Assembly: GCF_028209625.1 (NCBI RefSeq)
Contig: NZ_JAQLDU010000007.1
Coordinates: forward strand, 49,812 to 113,811
From: Collinsella aerofaciens
GTDB lineage: Bacteria > Actinomycetota > Coriobacteriia > Coriobacteriales > Coriobacteriaceae
Direction: 5' to 3'
DNA length: 64,000 bases
Under the pieces are notes generated by a model. The model had not been told where the DNA came from. It was given only the letters and a program-made list of their open reading frames with translations, and ran no database searches. The position numbers were made by a program, and so were the translations under genes. Shown here in pieces: positions 36,176-43,763 of the stretch. Each line of letters starts with the position of its first letter. Position 1 is the stretch's first letter.

Positions 36176-36901
36176 CTACGCAACATCCCAGGGTTGGAGT
36201 TCGTCGCCTAGGCGAACGATGCAGTCGTAGAGCACGGTATGGCGCTCGGCCGGGTTGGCATCCCGATGAAAATGCCCGTAATACCAGCGTTTGTAATCCA
36301 AGCGATCTTCCAGCTCATCGAAAAACGCCGTAAGTCGATCAACGCCGGGGCAATTCCAGCCGGGCCCCGGATAGAGCGTGGGCGAAAGCATGTGCGTAGA
36401 GCAGGTGTGGGTGATTACGTAGTCGACCTTCCAACCCACGCTGTCGAGCTTTGCCCGCGCCTCCTCAAAGTTGCGCTCGTCCGGCAGCTCCTGAGGCCAT
36501 CAGCTGGAATAGGGAATGCGGTATTCCTTATCCACGCTCGTGGCGCCGCCCATAGTAAAGATCGTTGAGCCATCGAGTTCAAAAACCTCGCCGCGCGTCA
36601 GGCGCCGTATGGGAGAGGTATCCGACAGGCGCTGCGTCAGCCCACCGCGCCACAGCTCCATGGGACGCTCCGCCCAGTGATCGAAACGCTCGTGGTTGCC
36701 GTCGACAAACAGCACGGTATAGGGGCACGACTCCAGCCAAGCGATGTCGGCACATTCCTCGGCAGAAAAATCCCACGGAAAGCCAAAGTCGCCCGCGATG
36801 ATGAGATAGTCGTCGCTCGTCAGGCTATCCCCAAGCTCCCAGTCGCGCAGCTTTTGCATGTCGACGCCGCCGTGAATATCGCCCGTCGCATAGACCGTCA
36901 T
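36176..36901 (-). pseudogene. Calcineurin-like metallophosphoesterase interrupted by one in-frame TGA
   Basis: The frame codes for an otherwise complete phosphoesterase of about 241 codons. GDIHGG, the GDFG segment, GNHERFD, THTCS and GHFHRD supply all metal ligands. A TGA at 36500-36502 splits it after ...KEYRIPYSS, and the same frame continues with WPQELPDERNF. In relatives I remember a Trp pair (SWWP-like) at this place, so TGG to TGA is the simplest reading. No frameshift is needed. It may be a recent nonsense mutation, a sequencing error or a readthrough site. The start ATG is at 36899-36901. Confidence 0.85.
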
Positions 36902-36986
36902 CGGATTACCACTTCCCTGTAAGTCGCTAGCCCACATTCTGCACGATCACTAAGTCAACCGTTCCAGCCCTTCCATCCTTTGGGAC

Positions 36987-37226
36987 CTACCCCTCGCTCT
37001 TCCATCCAAACGGGTCAAACACCCAAAAGATCAGATCGAGCACGCCGCCGGTCATCATGGCGCCGGCAAGAGCCATGCAAACATGCAGAGAACTGGCACT
37101 TCGGAGCACATCAAACGGCCCCAGAACAGCCAGCAGCGCGACCGTTGCGCCGGCAAGGCACAGCACGAGGCACGGCCCCGCGTTCTTGACGCACTTCTTT
37201 GCGAGATGCTTGGTGTTATCACTCAT
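36987..37226 (-). CDS. Small membrane protein, unknown function
   Basis: 79 residues with a basic cytoplasmic start (DNTKHLAKKCVKN), two hydrophobic helices (CLVLCLAGATVALLAVLG and CMALAGAMMTGGVLDLIFWV) and a short C-terminus. AAGGAG lies about 10 bases before the ATG. I recognise no family. It lies upstream of the broken phosphoesterase gene on the same strand. Confidence 0.6.
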   Translation of the reverse strand: MSDNTKHLAKKCVKNAGPCLVLCLAGATVALLAVLGPFDVLRSASSLHVCMALAGAMMTGGVLDLIFWVFDPFGWKSEG

Positions 37227-37323
37227 CGATATCGAACTCCTTAGAGGACCGTTGTTTGGGTACATGCCGCCGCGGCAGAGCAGGGCGGCAGGGTAAGTGT
37301 CACATGTCGTGCGGACATGCTTG

Positions 37324-37367
37324 AGTTACCCTACAAGTTAATGGATTTGATAGAATGTAGGGTAACT
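37324..37367. promoter_or_regulatory. 12-bp inverted-repeat operator upstream of the small gene at 37386
   Basis: AGTTACCCTACA (37324-37335) and TGTAGGGTAACT (37356-37367) are exact complements 20 bases apart. The space holds AT-rich sequence with a possible -10 TAGAAT overlapping the right arm. The layout is that of a dimer-bound autoregulatory site as in antitoxin-type genes. The binding protein is not proven. Confidence 0.6.
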
Positions 37368-37385
37368 ACTCGGAAAGGAGGCTCC

Positions 37386-37697
37386 ATGTCCGTCTTAGAA
37401 GATGTCCTAGAAGAGGAATATGCACGCTCGAGCCGCCTCTTGGGCCTCATGGAGCAGGAAATCAGTCTCCTTCCAAAGGGCAGCATCCGCATGCGAAACA
37501 TAAAGGGCCACGAATACTGCTATCTCAACTATCGAGTCGGCGACAAGGTCAAAAGTGACTATGTACCCGCTACAAAGGTTGATGAGCTGCAAGCCAAAAT
37601 CGAACGTCGAAGGGCTCTTGCGGCCGCCATTAGAGAGCAGAAGCGATCTCAAAAGCTAATCATACGTGCGTTGGGAAGGGTGCCGAATGCTGACTGA
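37386..37697 (+). CDS. Small basic helical protein behind an inverted-repeat operator
   Basis: 103 residues. The first 30 are acidic helix (VLEDVLEEEYARSSRLLGLMEQEI), then a short beta part LLPKGSIRMRNIKGHEYCYLNYRVGDKVKSDYV and a basic helix ELQAKIERRRALAAAI. This PKGS-x-R..kGh.Y.Y pattern occurs in small proteins of uncertain role in gut bacteria. GAAAGGAGG lies 6 bases before the ATG. The operator directly upstream suggests self-regulation. It has no same-strand partner; the next gene is convergent. Confidence 0.7.
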   Translation: MSVLEDVLEEEYARSSRLLGLMEQEISLLPKGSIRMRNIKGHEYCYLNYRVGDKVKSDYVPATKVDELQAKIERRRALAAAIREQKRSQKLIIRALGRVPNAD

Positions 37698-37850
37698 GCA
37701 GCAGAGGTTTTCCTCTAAAACAATTTGAAAACCTTGCCGCATACATGCTGTTCGCATCCGCTGAGTCCGAGCCGCTGCCCAAGTCACCATGTGCCCGACA
37801 CACAAATAGTTACACGCGGAACTATTCCAAAACCGAAAGAACCACTGCAG

Positions 37851-38372
37851 TTAGTACCCAATAACCATAATGCCTTTTAACGGAACAGGCATGCGCCCGC
37901 TTGCATACAATGTTTTGAAAAAAGTTACGACCTTTTCGTAGTCTCTGCTTGAGTTGTCACCGCTCTTGTACACATTACGAACGACTACACAAAGATATGC
38001 TGCATCCTGTATCATGCACGCTTCAAAAAAATCCTTCAGAAACTGGTTGTTCGCGACAGCGCGCCCGGCCTCAATCTCCACTATCGTGTTAGTGTCCCTA
38101 TGGACGGCATCGACCTCAAAAGCTTTATCAATTAAGCCTTTCTCCCCATACAACACTGGCATCGATAGTTTCTCGTTTTTCTTTTTCCCCACCTCAACAT
38201 TGAAACCAAATTGCTCCAAATCGAACGCCAAAATTCGGAGCACGCTATCGCTGTGCTCGCTGTTTTTATCAGAACGAATCTGCTCAATATTTTTATTTAC
38301 AGCTTTTACAACGTCCATTAACGGCTGCGGCGGACGACCGTTTAATGGGAAGTAAATCCAGTTGCACTCCAT
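37851..38372 (-). CDS. Orphan PD-(D/E)XK restriction-endonuclease-like protein
   Basis: 173 residues. The core FEVDAVHRDTNTIVEIEAGRAVANNQFLKD has the spacing E/D...(D)x(n)ExEAG of PD-(D/E)XK nucleases, with catalytic D in EVDAV and E-x-E in IVEIEAG. The C-terminus PLKGIMVIGY is typical of a widespread family of stand-alone proteins related to BglII/BamHI-fold nucleases. No methyltransferase is nearby. AT content is higher than in the neighbours, which suggests acquisition. GAAAGGA precedes the chosen ATG; the upstream ATG at 38396 lacks it. Confidence 0.75.
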   Translation of the reverse strand: MECNWIYFPLNGRPPQPLMDVVKAVNKNIEQIRSDKNSEHSDSVLRILAFDLEQFGFNVEVGKKKNEKLSMPVLYGEKGLIDKAFEVDAVHRDTNTIVEIEAGRAVANNQFLKDFFEACMIQDAAYLCVVVRNVYKSGDNSSRDYEKVVTFFKTLYASGRMPVPLKGIMVIGY

Positions 38373-38963
38373 TGATAGTCCTTTCTCTATATTCATTCAG
38401 CCACTGCAGCTATTTTAAATTAATGTTATAAAACACCGACGACTAACGATGCCATAAACAGTCAATCGGTCAACCTTTTAGCAGCTAGCGAACCATGCAA
38501 GCAAACAGAAACCTTAATCAACATGACGGATTGGTGCTTTCGGTCATTAGCAAACAGAATCACTTGCCCATGGAGCCATTTACCCTTGGCCTTTCAATTA
38601 GGACTGGCGTCAAATGCCGCATGCCTAAGTAATATTAAGGTCCTTCCATGGCTGCCGTGTGTGAAACTCATACTTTTGCAACGCGATTTTAATCCATATG
38701 ATCCGTTCGCCTTGCTTATCCCATTTCTGACGCCGGCTTGATACCGGCACCCCATCTCCCGCTATCGAGGTCTAATACTTTTCCCACTGCCACCCAAAAA
38801 CTCATCCAACATTAATCTTGGCTCAAGAATCGCTTAATCTATAACCTGCACTATAGAGTTCGACCAAGGGCGGGGCGGCGGCGCGCAACGCAGGCCGCCG
38901 AACGCAACGCTCGCGCCCGGGCAGATCGCCCGACGTCGCGCCCATCGAACGAAAGGACAGGTC
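38373..38963. other. 591-base AT-richer gap at the edge of the low-GC island
   Basis: No gene is supported. A 72-codon ORF at 38523-38741 lacks a ribosome binding site and protein-like composition. The gap holds a small hairpin GCCGG/CCGGC near 38733-38749, a solo end of the class B element at 38765-38785 and, near 38840-38860, AT-rich promoter-like sequence (TATAACC, TATAGAG) for the DUF4342 gene. Confidence 0.5.
38765..38785. repeat. Solo end of the class B inverted-repeat element
   Basis: The 21 bases beginning TCGAGGTCTAATACTTTTCC are identical to the left end of the full element at 41607. The match stops after CCC and no second arm is found. Confidence 0.7.
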
Positions 38964-39506
38964 ATGGACGACCTCGAAAAAGTTGAAACCATCCGCACCA
39001 AGTGCAACGTGAGCTACACCGACGCCAAGGCCGCGCTCGACGCCGCCGACGGCAACGTTCTGGACGCCATCATTTGGCTCGAGTCGCAGGGCAAGACCCA
39101 GACCACGTCGGCGCACGCCGCCACCGAGTCCGAGCCGGCCGATGAGCCCTCGGCCGAGATGGTCGCCGCGCAGGCCGCCTACGAAAAGTCGAGCGAAAAG
39201 ACCGACTTCTCCAAGAAGATGGACAGCGTGTGGGAGTACCTCAAAAAGCTCTTCCGCCTGAGTCTGGACACCAAGTTTATCGCCACGCGCCGCGATGCGA
39301 TCATCCTCAATATCCCCATCCTGATCCCCATCGTCGCGCTATTTGCCTGGGGCGCCACGATATGGCTGATGCTGATTGGCCTGTTCTTTGGCATGCGCTA
39401 CCGCATCGACAGCGACGGCGACGTGCCCGGCAGCATCAACAACCTTATGGATAGCGCTGCTAACGCCGCGGACGACATCAAGCAAAATCTGAACGACGAC
39501 AAATAA
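38964..39506 (+). CDS. DUF4342 protein with UBA/TS-N-like domain
   Basis: 180 residues. The N-terminus DDLEKVETIRTKCNVSYTDAKAALDAADGNVLDAIIWLE is a UBA/TS-N-like three-helix domain, as found in EF-Ts. A linker, an amphipathic helix, and a membrane segment (AIILNIPILIPIVALFAWGATIWLMLIGLFF, about residues 111-142) follow; the whole is the DUF4342 layout. The function is unknown. GAAAGGA lies before the ATG. It ends 18 bases before the response-regulator gene and is probably co-transcribed with the two-component system. Confidence 0.88.
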   Translation: MDDLEKVETIRTKCNVSYTDAKAALDAADGNVLDAIIWLESQGKTQTTSAHAATESEPADEPSAEMVAAQAAYEKSSEKTDFSKKMDSVWEYLKKLFRLSLDTKFIATRRDAIILNIPILIPIVALFAWGATIWLMLIGLFFGMRYRIDSDGDVPGSINNLMDSAANAADDIKQNLNDDK

Positions 39507-39524
39507 TCGCAGACGGGGGCACGT

Positions 39525-40310
39525 ATGGCACGAATCCTGATCGTAGAGGACGAGGAGAAAATCGCCCGCTTTGTGACGCTCGAACTGGAGCACGAGGGCT
39601 ACCAGGTGGAGCACGCTGCCGACGGCCGCACCGCCGTGGACCTGGCGCTGGAGCGCGACTACGATCTGATTCTGCTCGACGTGCTGTTGCCGCAGCTCAA
39701 CGGCATGGAGGTGCTGCGGCGCATCCGCAAGCACAAGGATGTGCCGGTGATCATGGTAACCGCGCGCGATGCCGTGATGGACAAGGTGGCCGGGCTCGAT
39801 GCCGGTGCCGATGATTACTTGACCAAGCCGTTTGCGATTGAGGAGCTGTTCGCACGGATCCGCGTGGCGCTGAAGCGCTCAGAGGCCGTGCGGGCGGCTT
39901 CGGACGCGGCTGGCGTCGGCGCCGGAGCGGGCGCGGCAGGCGGCGCGGGTGTCGGCGCCACTGCGATACCCCCGGTCAGCGACTCGACTCAGGCTTCCGC
40001 CGCGCCCTCCCCCGCCACGCTCGCCGTGGGCTCGGTCGCGCTCGATCCCGACCGCCGCGAAGTCACGGTCGGCGGCTCGCCCATCGTGCTGACTGCCCGC
40101 GAGTTCGATGTTCTCGCCCTGCTTATGGCGCATGCCGAGACCGTGCTCACGCGCGAGCGCATCGCGCACGAGGCGCTGGGCTACGAATACGTGGGCGACA
40201 CCAACAACGTCGACGTACACATCGCGCACCTGCGCGCCAAGATCGAAGACGCCGGCAGCGCCCGCATCATCCAGACCGTGCGCGGGGTGGGCTATGTCTG
40301 CCGCGCATAA
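39525..40310 (+). CDS. OmpR-family response regulator with long Ala/Gly linker
   Basis: 261 residues. The receiver domain (ILIVEDEEKIARFV, LILLDVLLPQLNG with the phospho-Asp, ADDYLTKPFAIEEL) is followed by an unusually long linker of about 45 Ala/Gly/Pro/Ser residues (about 125-168). A winged helix follows (LTAREFDVLALLMAHAE... VRGVGYVCRA). It pairs with the kinase that overlaps its 3' end. Closest in type to ArlR/MprA-like regulators; targets unknown. Confidence 0.92.
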   Translation: MARILIVEDEEKIARFVTLELEHEGYQVEHAADGRTAVDLALERDYDLILLDVLLPQLNGMEVLRRIRKHKDVPVIMVTARDAVMDKVAGLDAGADDYLTKPFAIEELFARIRVALKRSEAVRAASDAAGVGAGAGAAGGAGVGATAIPPVSDSTQASAAPSPATLAVGSVALDPDRREVTVGGSPIVLTAREFDVLALLMAHAETVLTRERIAHEALGYEYVGDTNNVDVHIAHLRAKIEDAGSARIIQTVRGVGYVCRA

Positions 40311-41589
40311 CGCCGAGGCCAAGCGCGTCACCTCCATTGCCCGCGCCATCAACTGGAGCTACATGTGGCGCCGCCTGATGAGCTACGTCTGGCTCGATCT
40401 GTGGCTGCTGGTTGTTGCGGCGGCGATCCTGGTCTATGGCTACAACCAGACGCTGCCCACAGGCACCTTTACCGCAGGCTGGATTCCCGGCACCACCGTT
40501 CACGGCATGTCGCTCGCACCCACGCGCGGCTGGGACCTGGCCACGCTCACCTATACCGTCGAGCTTGCGCGCACCACCAAGACCTTCCCCCTCGCGCAGG
40601 ACCTCATTGCGCTGTGGCCCCTCTATCTTGTCGTTGCGGGCGAGCAAGTCATCAGCGTGCTCAACATGCTCAGCGGTGCCCGTCGCGTGCGCCGCACTAT
40701 GGCACCGCTCAACGACCTGGCCCTGCGCGTGGACGAGCTCGGCCGCATGCAGCTCTCCGGCGGCAAGATGGAAACGCTGGAGCAGGCCATCGAGCGCGCA
40801 AGCGTCGACTCGCCGAGCGTCACCACCGGCGATGCCGACCTGGCAAGCATCGAGGTCGCACTCAACCGCCTGCTGCGCCAGATGCAAGAGGCCAAGCTGC
40901 AGCAGATGCGCTTTGTCAACGATGCAAGCCACGAGCTGCGCACGCCCATCGCGGTGATTCAGGGCTACGTAAACATGCTCGACCGCTGGGGCAAAGACGA
41001 CCCGGACGTGCTGGCGGAGTCTATCGCGTCCCTCAAGGCCGAAAGCGAGCATATGCAGGAGCTCGTGGAGCAGCTGCTGTTTTTGGCGCGCGGCGACGCC
41101 GGACGCACGGTCCTGCGGCGTGCGAATACCAACCTGGCCGCGCTGGTCGGCGAGGTATGCGAGGAGTCACAGATGATCGATGCCGCGCACACGTATCGAC
41201 CGGCGTACGACGCTGCGCTTGTCAGCGACCCGCGCTGCGACGCGCCCGTTGACGTGGCGCTCGTGAAGCAGGCTCTGCGCGTGATCGTGCAAAACGCCGC
41301 CAAGTATTCGGACGCGGGCACGTCCATCAGATTTGGCGTAGTGCCGGATGCGGGCGCGGGCACGATCGACATAAGTGTTGAGGACGAGGGCATCGGCATG
41401 GACCAGGAATCCGCAGCTCACGCATTCGAACGGTTCTACCGCGCCGACAACGCGCGCGATGCCGGCGCGCAGGGCTCGGGTCTGGGGCTCGCTATCGCCA
41501 AGTGGATCGTCGACAGCCACGGCGGCGTCATCGGCGTGACCTCGGTCGAGGGCGTCGGAAGCCGCTTTACGATTCGCCTGCCACGGTAG
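40294..41589 (+). CDS. Sensor histidine kinase, partner of the regulator at 39525
   Basis: 432 residues. Two membrane helices (LWLLVVAAAILVYGY and a second at about residues 105-125) flank a ~60-residue outer loop. A HAMP-like linker leads to the H-box FVNDASHELRTPIAVIQGYV. N (VIVQNAAKYS), G1 (DEGIGM), F and G2 (GSGLGLAIAKWIVDSHGG) boxes are complete. The ATG at 40294 overlaps the regulator gene by 17 bases, so translation is coupled. A downstream ATG at about 40363 is an alternative. Confidence 0.9.
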   Translation: MSAAHNAEAKRVTSIARAINWSYMWRRLMSYVWLDLWLLVVAAAILVYGYNQTLPTGTFTAGWIPGTTVHGMSLAPTRGWDLATLTYTVELARTTKTFPLAQDLIALWPLYLVVAGEQVISVLNMLSGARRVRRTMAPLNDLALRVDELGRMQLSGGKMETLEQAIERASVDSPSVTTGDADLASIEVALNRLLRQMQEAKLQQMRFVNDASHELRTPIAVIQGYVNMLDRWGKDDPDVLAESIASLKAESEHMQELVEQLLFLARGDAGRTVLRRANTNLAALVGEVCEESQMIDAAHTYRPAYDAALVSDPRCDAPVDVALVKQALRVIVQNAAKYSDAGTSIRFGVVPDAGAGTIDISVEDEGIGMDQESAAHAFERFYRADNARDAGAQGSGLGLAIAKWIVDSHGGVIGVTSVEGVGSRFTIRLPR

Positions 41590-41606
41590 GGATGCCCCCT
41601 CGTGGA

Positions 41607-41790
41607 TCGAGGTCTAATACTTTTCCCGAGAAGTGAACGACCATATTCGGACCCCCGAAGCATCCGCATTTTTCGGCCGCAAAATCGCAGGATTCCAGCA
41701 TCGAAACTGCAGGAAACGATGCCCTTAAAGTGTCGATGCTTCGGGGGGCTGATTTGTCTCGTTCACTTCTCGGAAAAGTATTAGACTTCG
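41607..41790. repeat. Class B inverted-repeat element (MITE-like), full copy
   Basis: About 60 bases at each end are inverted copies: GGTCTAATACTTTTCCCGAG AAGTGAACGA at the left and, in complement, AGTCTAATACTTTTCCGAG AAGTGAACGA at the right, then a gap and CCCCCGAAGCATC in both. A middle of about 65 bases lacks an ORF. It fills most of the 297-base gap between the kinase gene and the convergent VOC gene. Confidence 0.8.
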
Positions 41791-41886
41791 GTTTTTTGAC
41801 CGTTGCAAAAGTCGATCCCTCGGCATAAATAAAGGGATAAGGCCATGCGGCCCTATCCCTTTTTGCTAGCTATGGCAGCTTGTACG

Positions 41887-42261
41887 CTACTCGCGGCACA
41901 GATGCACGGCGAAGCCGGCGAACTCGCGCTTAAAGTACACGAGCTTGGTAGAACCGTCGGGCAGCAGCGCGCGCGACTCCTCGTTGACCTCGAGCCCGCG
42001 CTCGGCAAACCACTTCTCGGCCGCATCGATGTCGTTGACGGCAAAGCCGATGTGGCCCTTGGTGCCACGACCGTTCTGCTTCATGATCTCGACCAGCGAA
42101 TCGTTAAAGTACGAAACGGGGGTCTCGATGACGGGCAGGCCCATCATCGTCGAGAACAGCTCCGCAATCTCCAAGGCGTCTGCCGGGTCGGCGGCGTTAA
42201 TGCCCACATGGGCGACGCGCATACCAAAGAGCTCTACCGGATTGGCGTTCTGCTCACTCAT
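41887..42261 (-). CDS. VOC (glyoxalase-fold) protein
   Basis: 124 residues, one VOC unit with two beta-alpha-beta repeats: RVAHVGINAADPADALEIAELFSTMMG at the start and GHIGFAVNDIDAAEKWFAERG later. Metal ligands H18-type, E/H in KGHIGFAV and the C-terminal AVHLCRE are plausible. The enzymatic reaction is unknown. It starts 11 bases after the PTS IIB stop, so the two genes form a leftward operon. Confidence 0.85.
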   Translation of the reverse strand: MSEQNANPVELFGMRVAHVGINAADPADALEIAELFSTMMGLPVIETPVSYFNDSLVEIMKQNGRGTKGHIGFAVNDIDAAEKWFAERGLEVNEESRALLPDGSTKLVYFKREFAGFAVHLCRE

Positions 42262-42272
42262 GCAGTCAGCGC

Positions 42273-42560
42273 CTACTGAGCCATGACGTCAAGAACGGCC
42301 TTCTCGGCAGCGACGCGGTTCATGCCGGTCATGAAGGGCACGCCGCTCACGTACGGGCAGGTGAGGCCCTCGGGGGCAACGGTGGTGGCGATCAGCAGGT
42401 CGGCGCCCTCGTCGCAAGCGTCCTTGGCCTCGGAGATGGCGCACTGCACGATCTCGTACTTGTCGGCATAACCGTTGGCGTCGAGCATGGTGGCGACCTT
42501 CTGGGCAACGAGCGTGGAAGTGGCAGCGCCAGCACCGCAAGCCAAAACGATCTTTTTCAT
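42273..42560 (-). CDS. PTS system IIB component, galactitol-type, without IIA/IIC
   Basis: 95 residues. The phosphorylated cysteine is in the N-terminal loop VLACGAGAATSTLVA, as in GatB/lactose-type IIB domains, followed by ISEAKDACDEGADLLIATT. It would transfer phosphate from a IIA to a sugar via a IIC permease. Neither partner is in the window. GGGAGACA precedes the ATG. It could serve a permease encoded elsewhere or have a sensing role. Confidence 0.85.
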   Translation of the reverse strand: MKKIVLACGAGAATSTLVAQKVATMLDANGYADKYEIVQCAISEAKDACDEGADLLIATTVAPEGLTCPYVSGVPFMTGMNRVAAEKAVLDVMAQ

Positions 42561-42662
42561 AGGTAATGTCTCCCTTCATGGTTTACTTTAGGTAAGTGTA
42601 CCGCAGCGAGCGATGGCGCTCAGCCTCGATGCGCTTTTATGCCAGTTTGCTTACGCGCTGCG

Positions 42663-42668
42663 TATAAT
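42663..42668 (+). promoter_or_regulatory. Probable -10 element (TATAAT) of the TPR-like gene
   Basis: TATAAT lies 55 bases before the ATG at 42724. The -35 region is poorly defined (TTATGC 19 bases upstream). Confidence 0.4.
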
Positions 42669-42723
42669 ACATCCAGTACGTGTTGTCATACCGCTCGCTT
42701 TATGAGTGACTAAGGACCCTAAT

Positions 42724-43347
42724 ATGCCCGATTCCCGCACACTCTGGACCGCCGTCGTTATCATCTGCATCGCCGTGTCGGTGTTCTTTAGCGTCAAAAA
42801 ACGCACCACGTTTAAACGCCTGCAGCAGCTTATGGCCGCTAAGCAGTGGGACGAGTTCGATCGTTTGCTCGACGGCAAACTCACCAGCATGCTGTACCCG
42901 CGCTACAACCGCGACTACCTGCGCCTGAACTCCTATCTGCTGCGCGAGGACCACAAGCGCGCCGATGAGATGTTCGATTTGCTGCTGGGGCTCAATCTGC
43001 CCAAGATGCAGCGCGTCGACCTGGTAATCAAGGCCTTTAACTACTACGTTGGCCAGGAGGACCGCAAAAAGTCCAAGGAGCTCCTGCACGAGATCAAGGG
43101 CTTTGAGGGCGGTCAGGCCGAGGCGGTCGCACACGAATGCCAGCTGATGTACGACACGATGATCCTCAAGCGCCACAACGACATTCCCGAGCTGGAGCGC
43201 ATGCTCGAGGATGTCGGCGACGACCCGGTCAAGCGCTGCCGCTTGGAGTACCTGCTGGCCCTGCAGTACCAGAACAAGGGCGACGAAGCCAAGTTTGCCG
43301 AGTACTTGGAAAAGTCAGGCCAGCACTCGATGGCCGTCAACGCGTAA
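42724..43347 (+). CDS. Membrane-anchored helical-repeat (TPR-like) protein, unknown function
   Basis: 207 residues. One N-terminal membrane helix (LWTAVVIICIAVSVFFSV) and then helical hairpins with TPR-like spacing (RADEMFDLLLGLNLPKMQRVDLVIKAFNYYV..., LEYLLALQYQNKGDEAKFAEYL). No catalytic motif. AAGGA lies 7 bases before the chosen ATG; the longer frame from 42706 is unnecessary. It precedes tRNA-Leu by 31 bases. Confidence 0.75.
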   Translation: MPDSRTLWTAVVIICIAVSVFFSVKKRTTFKRLQQLMAAKQWDEFDRLLDGKLTSMLYPRYNRDYLRLNSYLLREDHKRADEMFDLLLGLNLPKMQRVDLVIKAFNYYVGQEDRKKSKELLHEIKGFEGGQAEAVAHECQLMYDTMILKRHNDIPELERMLEDVGDDPVKRCRLEYLLALQYQNKGDEAKFAEYLEKSGQHSMAVNA

Positions 43348-43378
43348 CGGACGGCTTGTGCTAGACTTCTAGTCTCAC

Positions 43379-43463
43379 GGGGGCGTGGCGGAATTGGCAT
43401 ACGCAGGAGACTTAAAATCTCTCGCCGCAAGGATTGTGGGTTCGAGTCCCACCGCCCCTACCA
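43379..43463 (+). tRNA. tRNA-Leu (anticodon UAA)
   Basis: 85 bases including an encoded CCA. The acceptor GGGGGCG pairs with CGCCCCT. The D-arm contains GGCGGAATTGGCATACGC, the anticodon loop is CTTAAAA (TAA at positions 34-36), a long variable arm typical of leucine tRNA follows, and the T-arm is GGGTTCGAGTCCC. It reads UUA and possibly UUG codons, which are rare in this GC-rich genome. Confidence 0.95.
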
Positions 43464-43474
43464 TATGAAGCGTT

Positions 43475-43512
43475 CGAGCCCGTGTCCCGTTGGGATGCGG
43501 GCCCGTTTTTTT
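43475..43512 (+). terminator. Intrinsic terminator of tRNA-Leu
   Basis: CGAGCCCGTGTCCC pairs with GGGATGCGGGCCCG and is followed by eight T. A near copy of this terminator stands at 43671-43710. Confidence 0.85.
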
Positions 43513-43640
43513 CGGACGCCGGTGGGGCTCGAACCCGCGAGGGGGCGAGCGTCAAGCGGACGCGCAGCGTCCGCAGCGAGCCGGCAAGGGCGCCGGCAGG
43601 CGGCCGAAGCCGGTGCGGATTTGCGCAGCAAATACGCGGA

Positions 43641-43710
43641 AGTCCCACCGCCCCTACCATGTAGTGCTTACGAGCCCGTGTCCCCCAGGGATGCGGGCTC
43701 GTTTCTTTTA
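43641..43710 (+). repeat. Duplicated tRNA-Leu 3' end plus terminator
   Basis: AGTCCCACCGCCCCTACCAT repeats exactly the end of tRNA-Leu (43445-43464). The following sequence repeats the terminator with a few changes (CGAGCCCGTGTCCC...GGGATGCGGGCTCG, then TTTCTTTT). The 176 bases between the copies are GC-rich, contain several hairpins and GGTGGGGCTCGAACCCG, which is a T-arm-like sequence in antisense. It may be an attachment-site footprint or the rest of a deleted second tRNA. Confidence 0.75.
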
Positions 43711-43763
43711 GGTGCCGTCAACTGCAGAGCAGCTCATTTGGGACAGAGCCTTTTTGACTACTT

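Noticed and set aside
36440..36510. Selenocysteine insertion at the TGA in the phosphoesterase gene
   Set aside because: No convincing SECIS stem-loop with a proper loop follows the TGA within the usual distance, and the position corresponds to Trp rather than Cys in relatives as I remember them.
38523..38741. 72-codon frame in the low-GC gap
   Set aside because: No ribosome binding site, no recognisable composition, and nothing similar around it.
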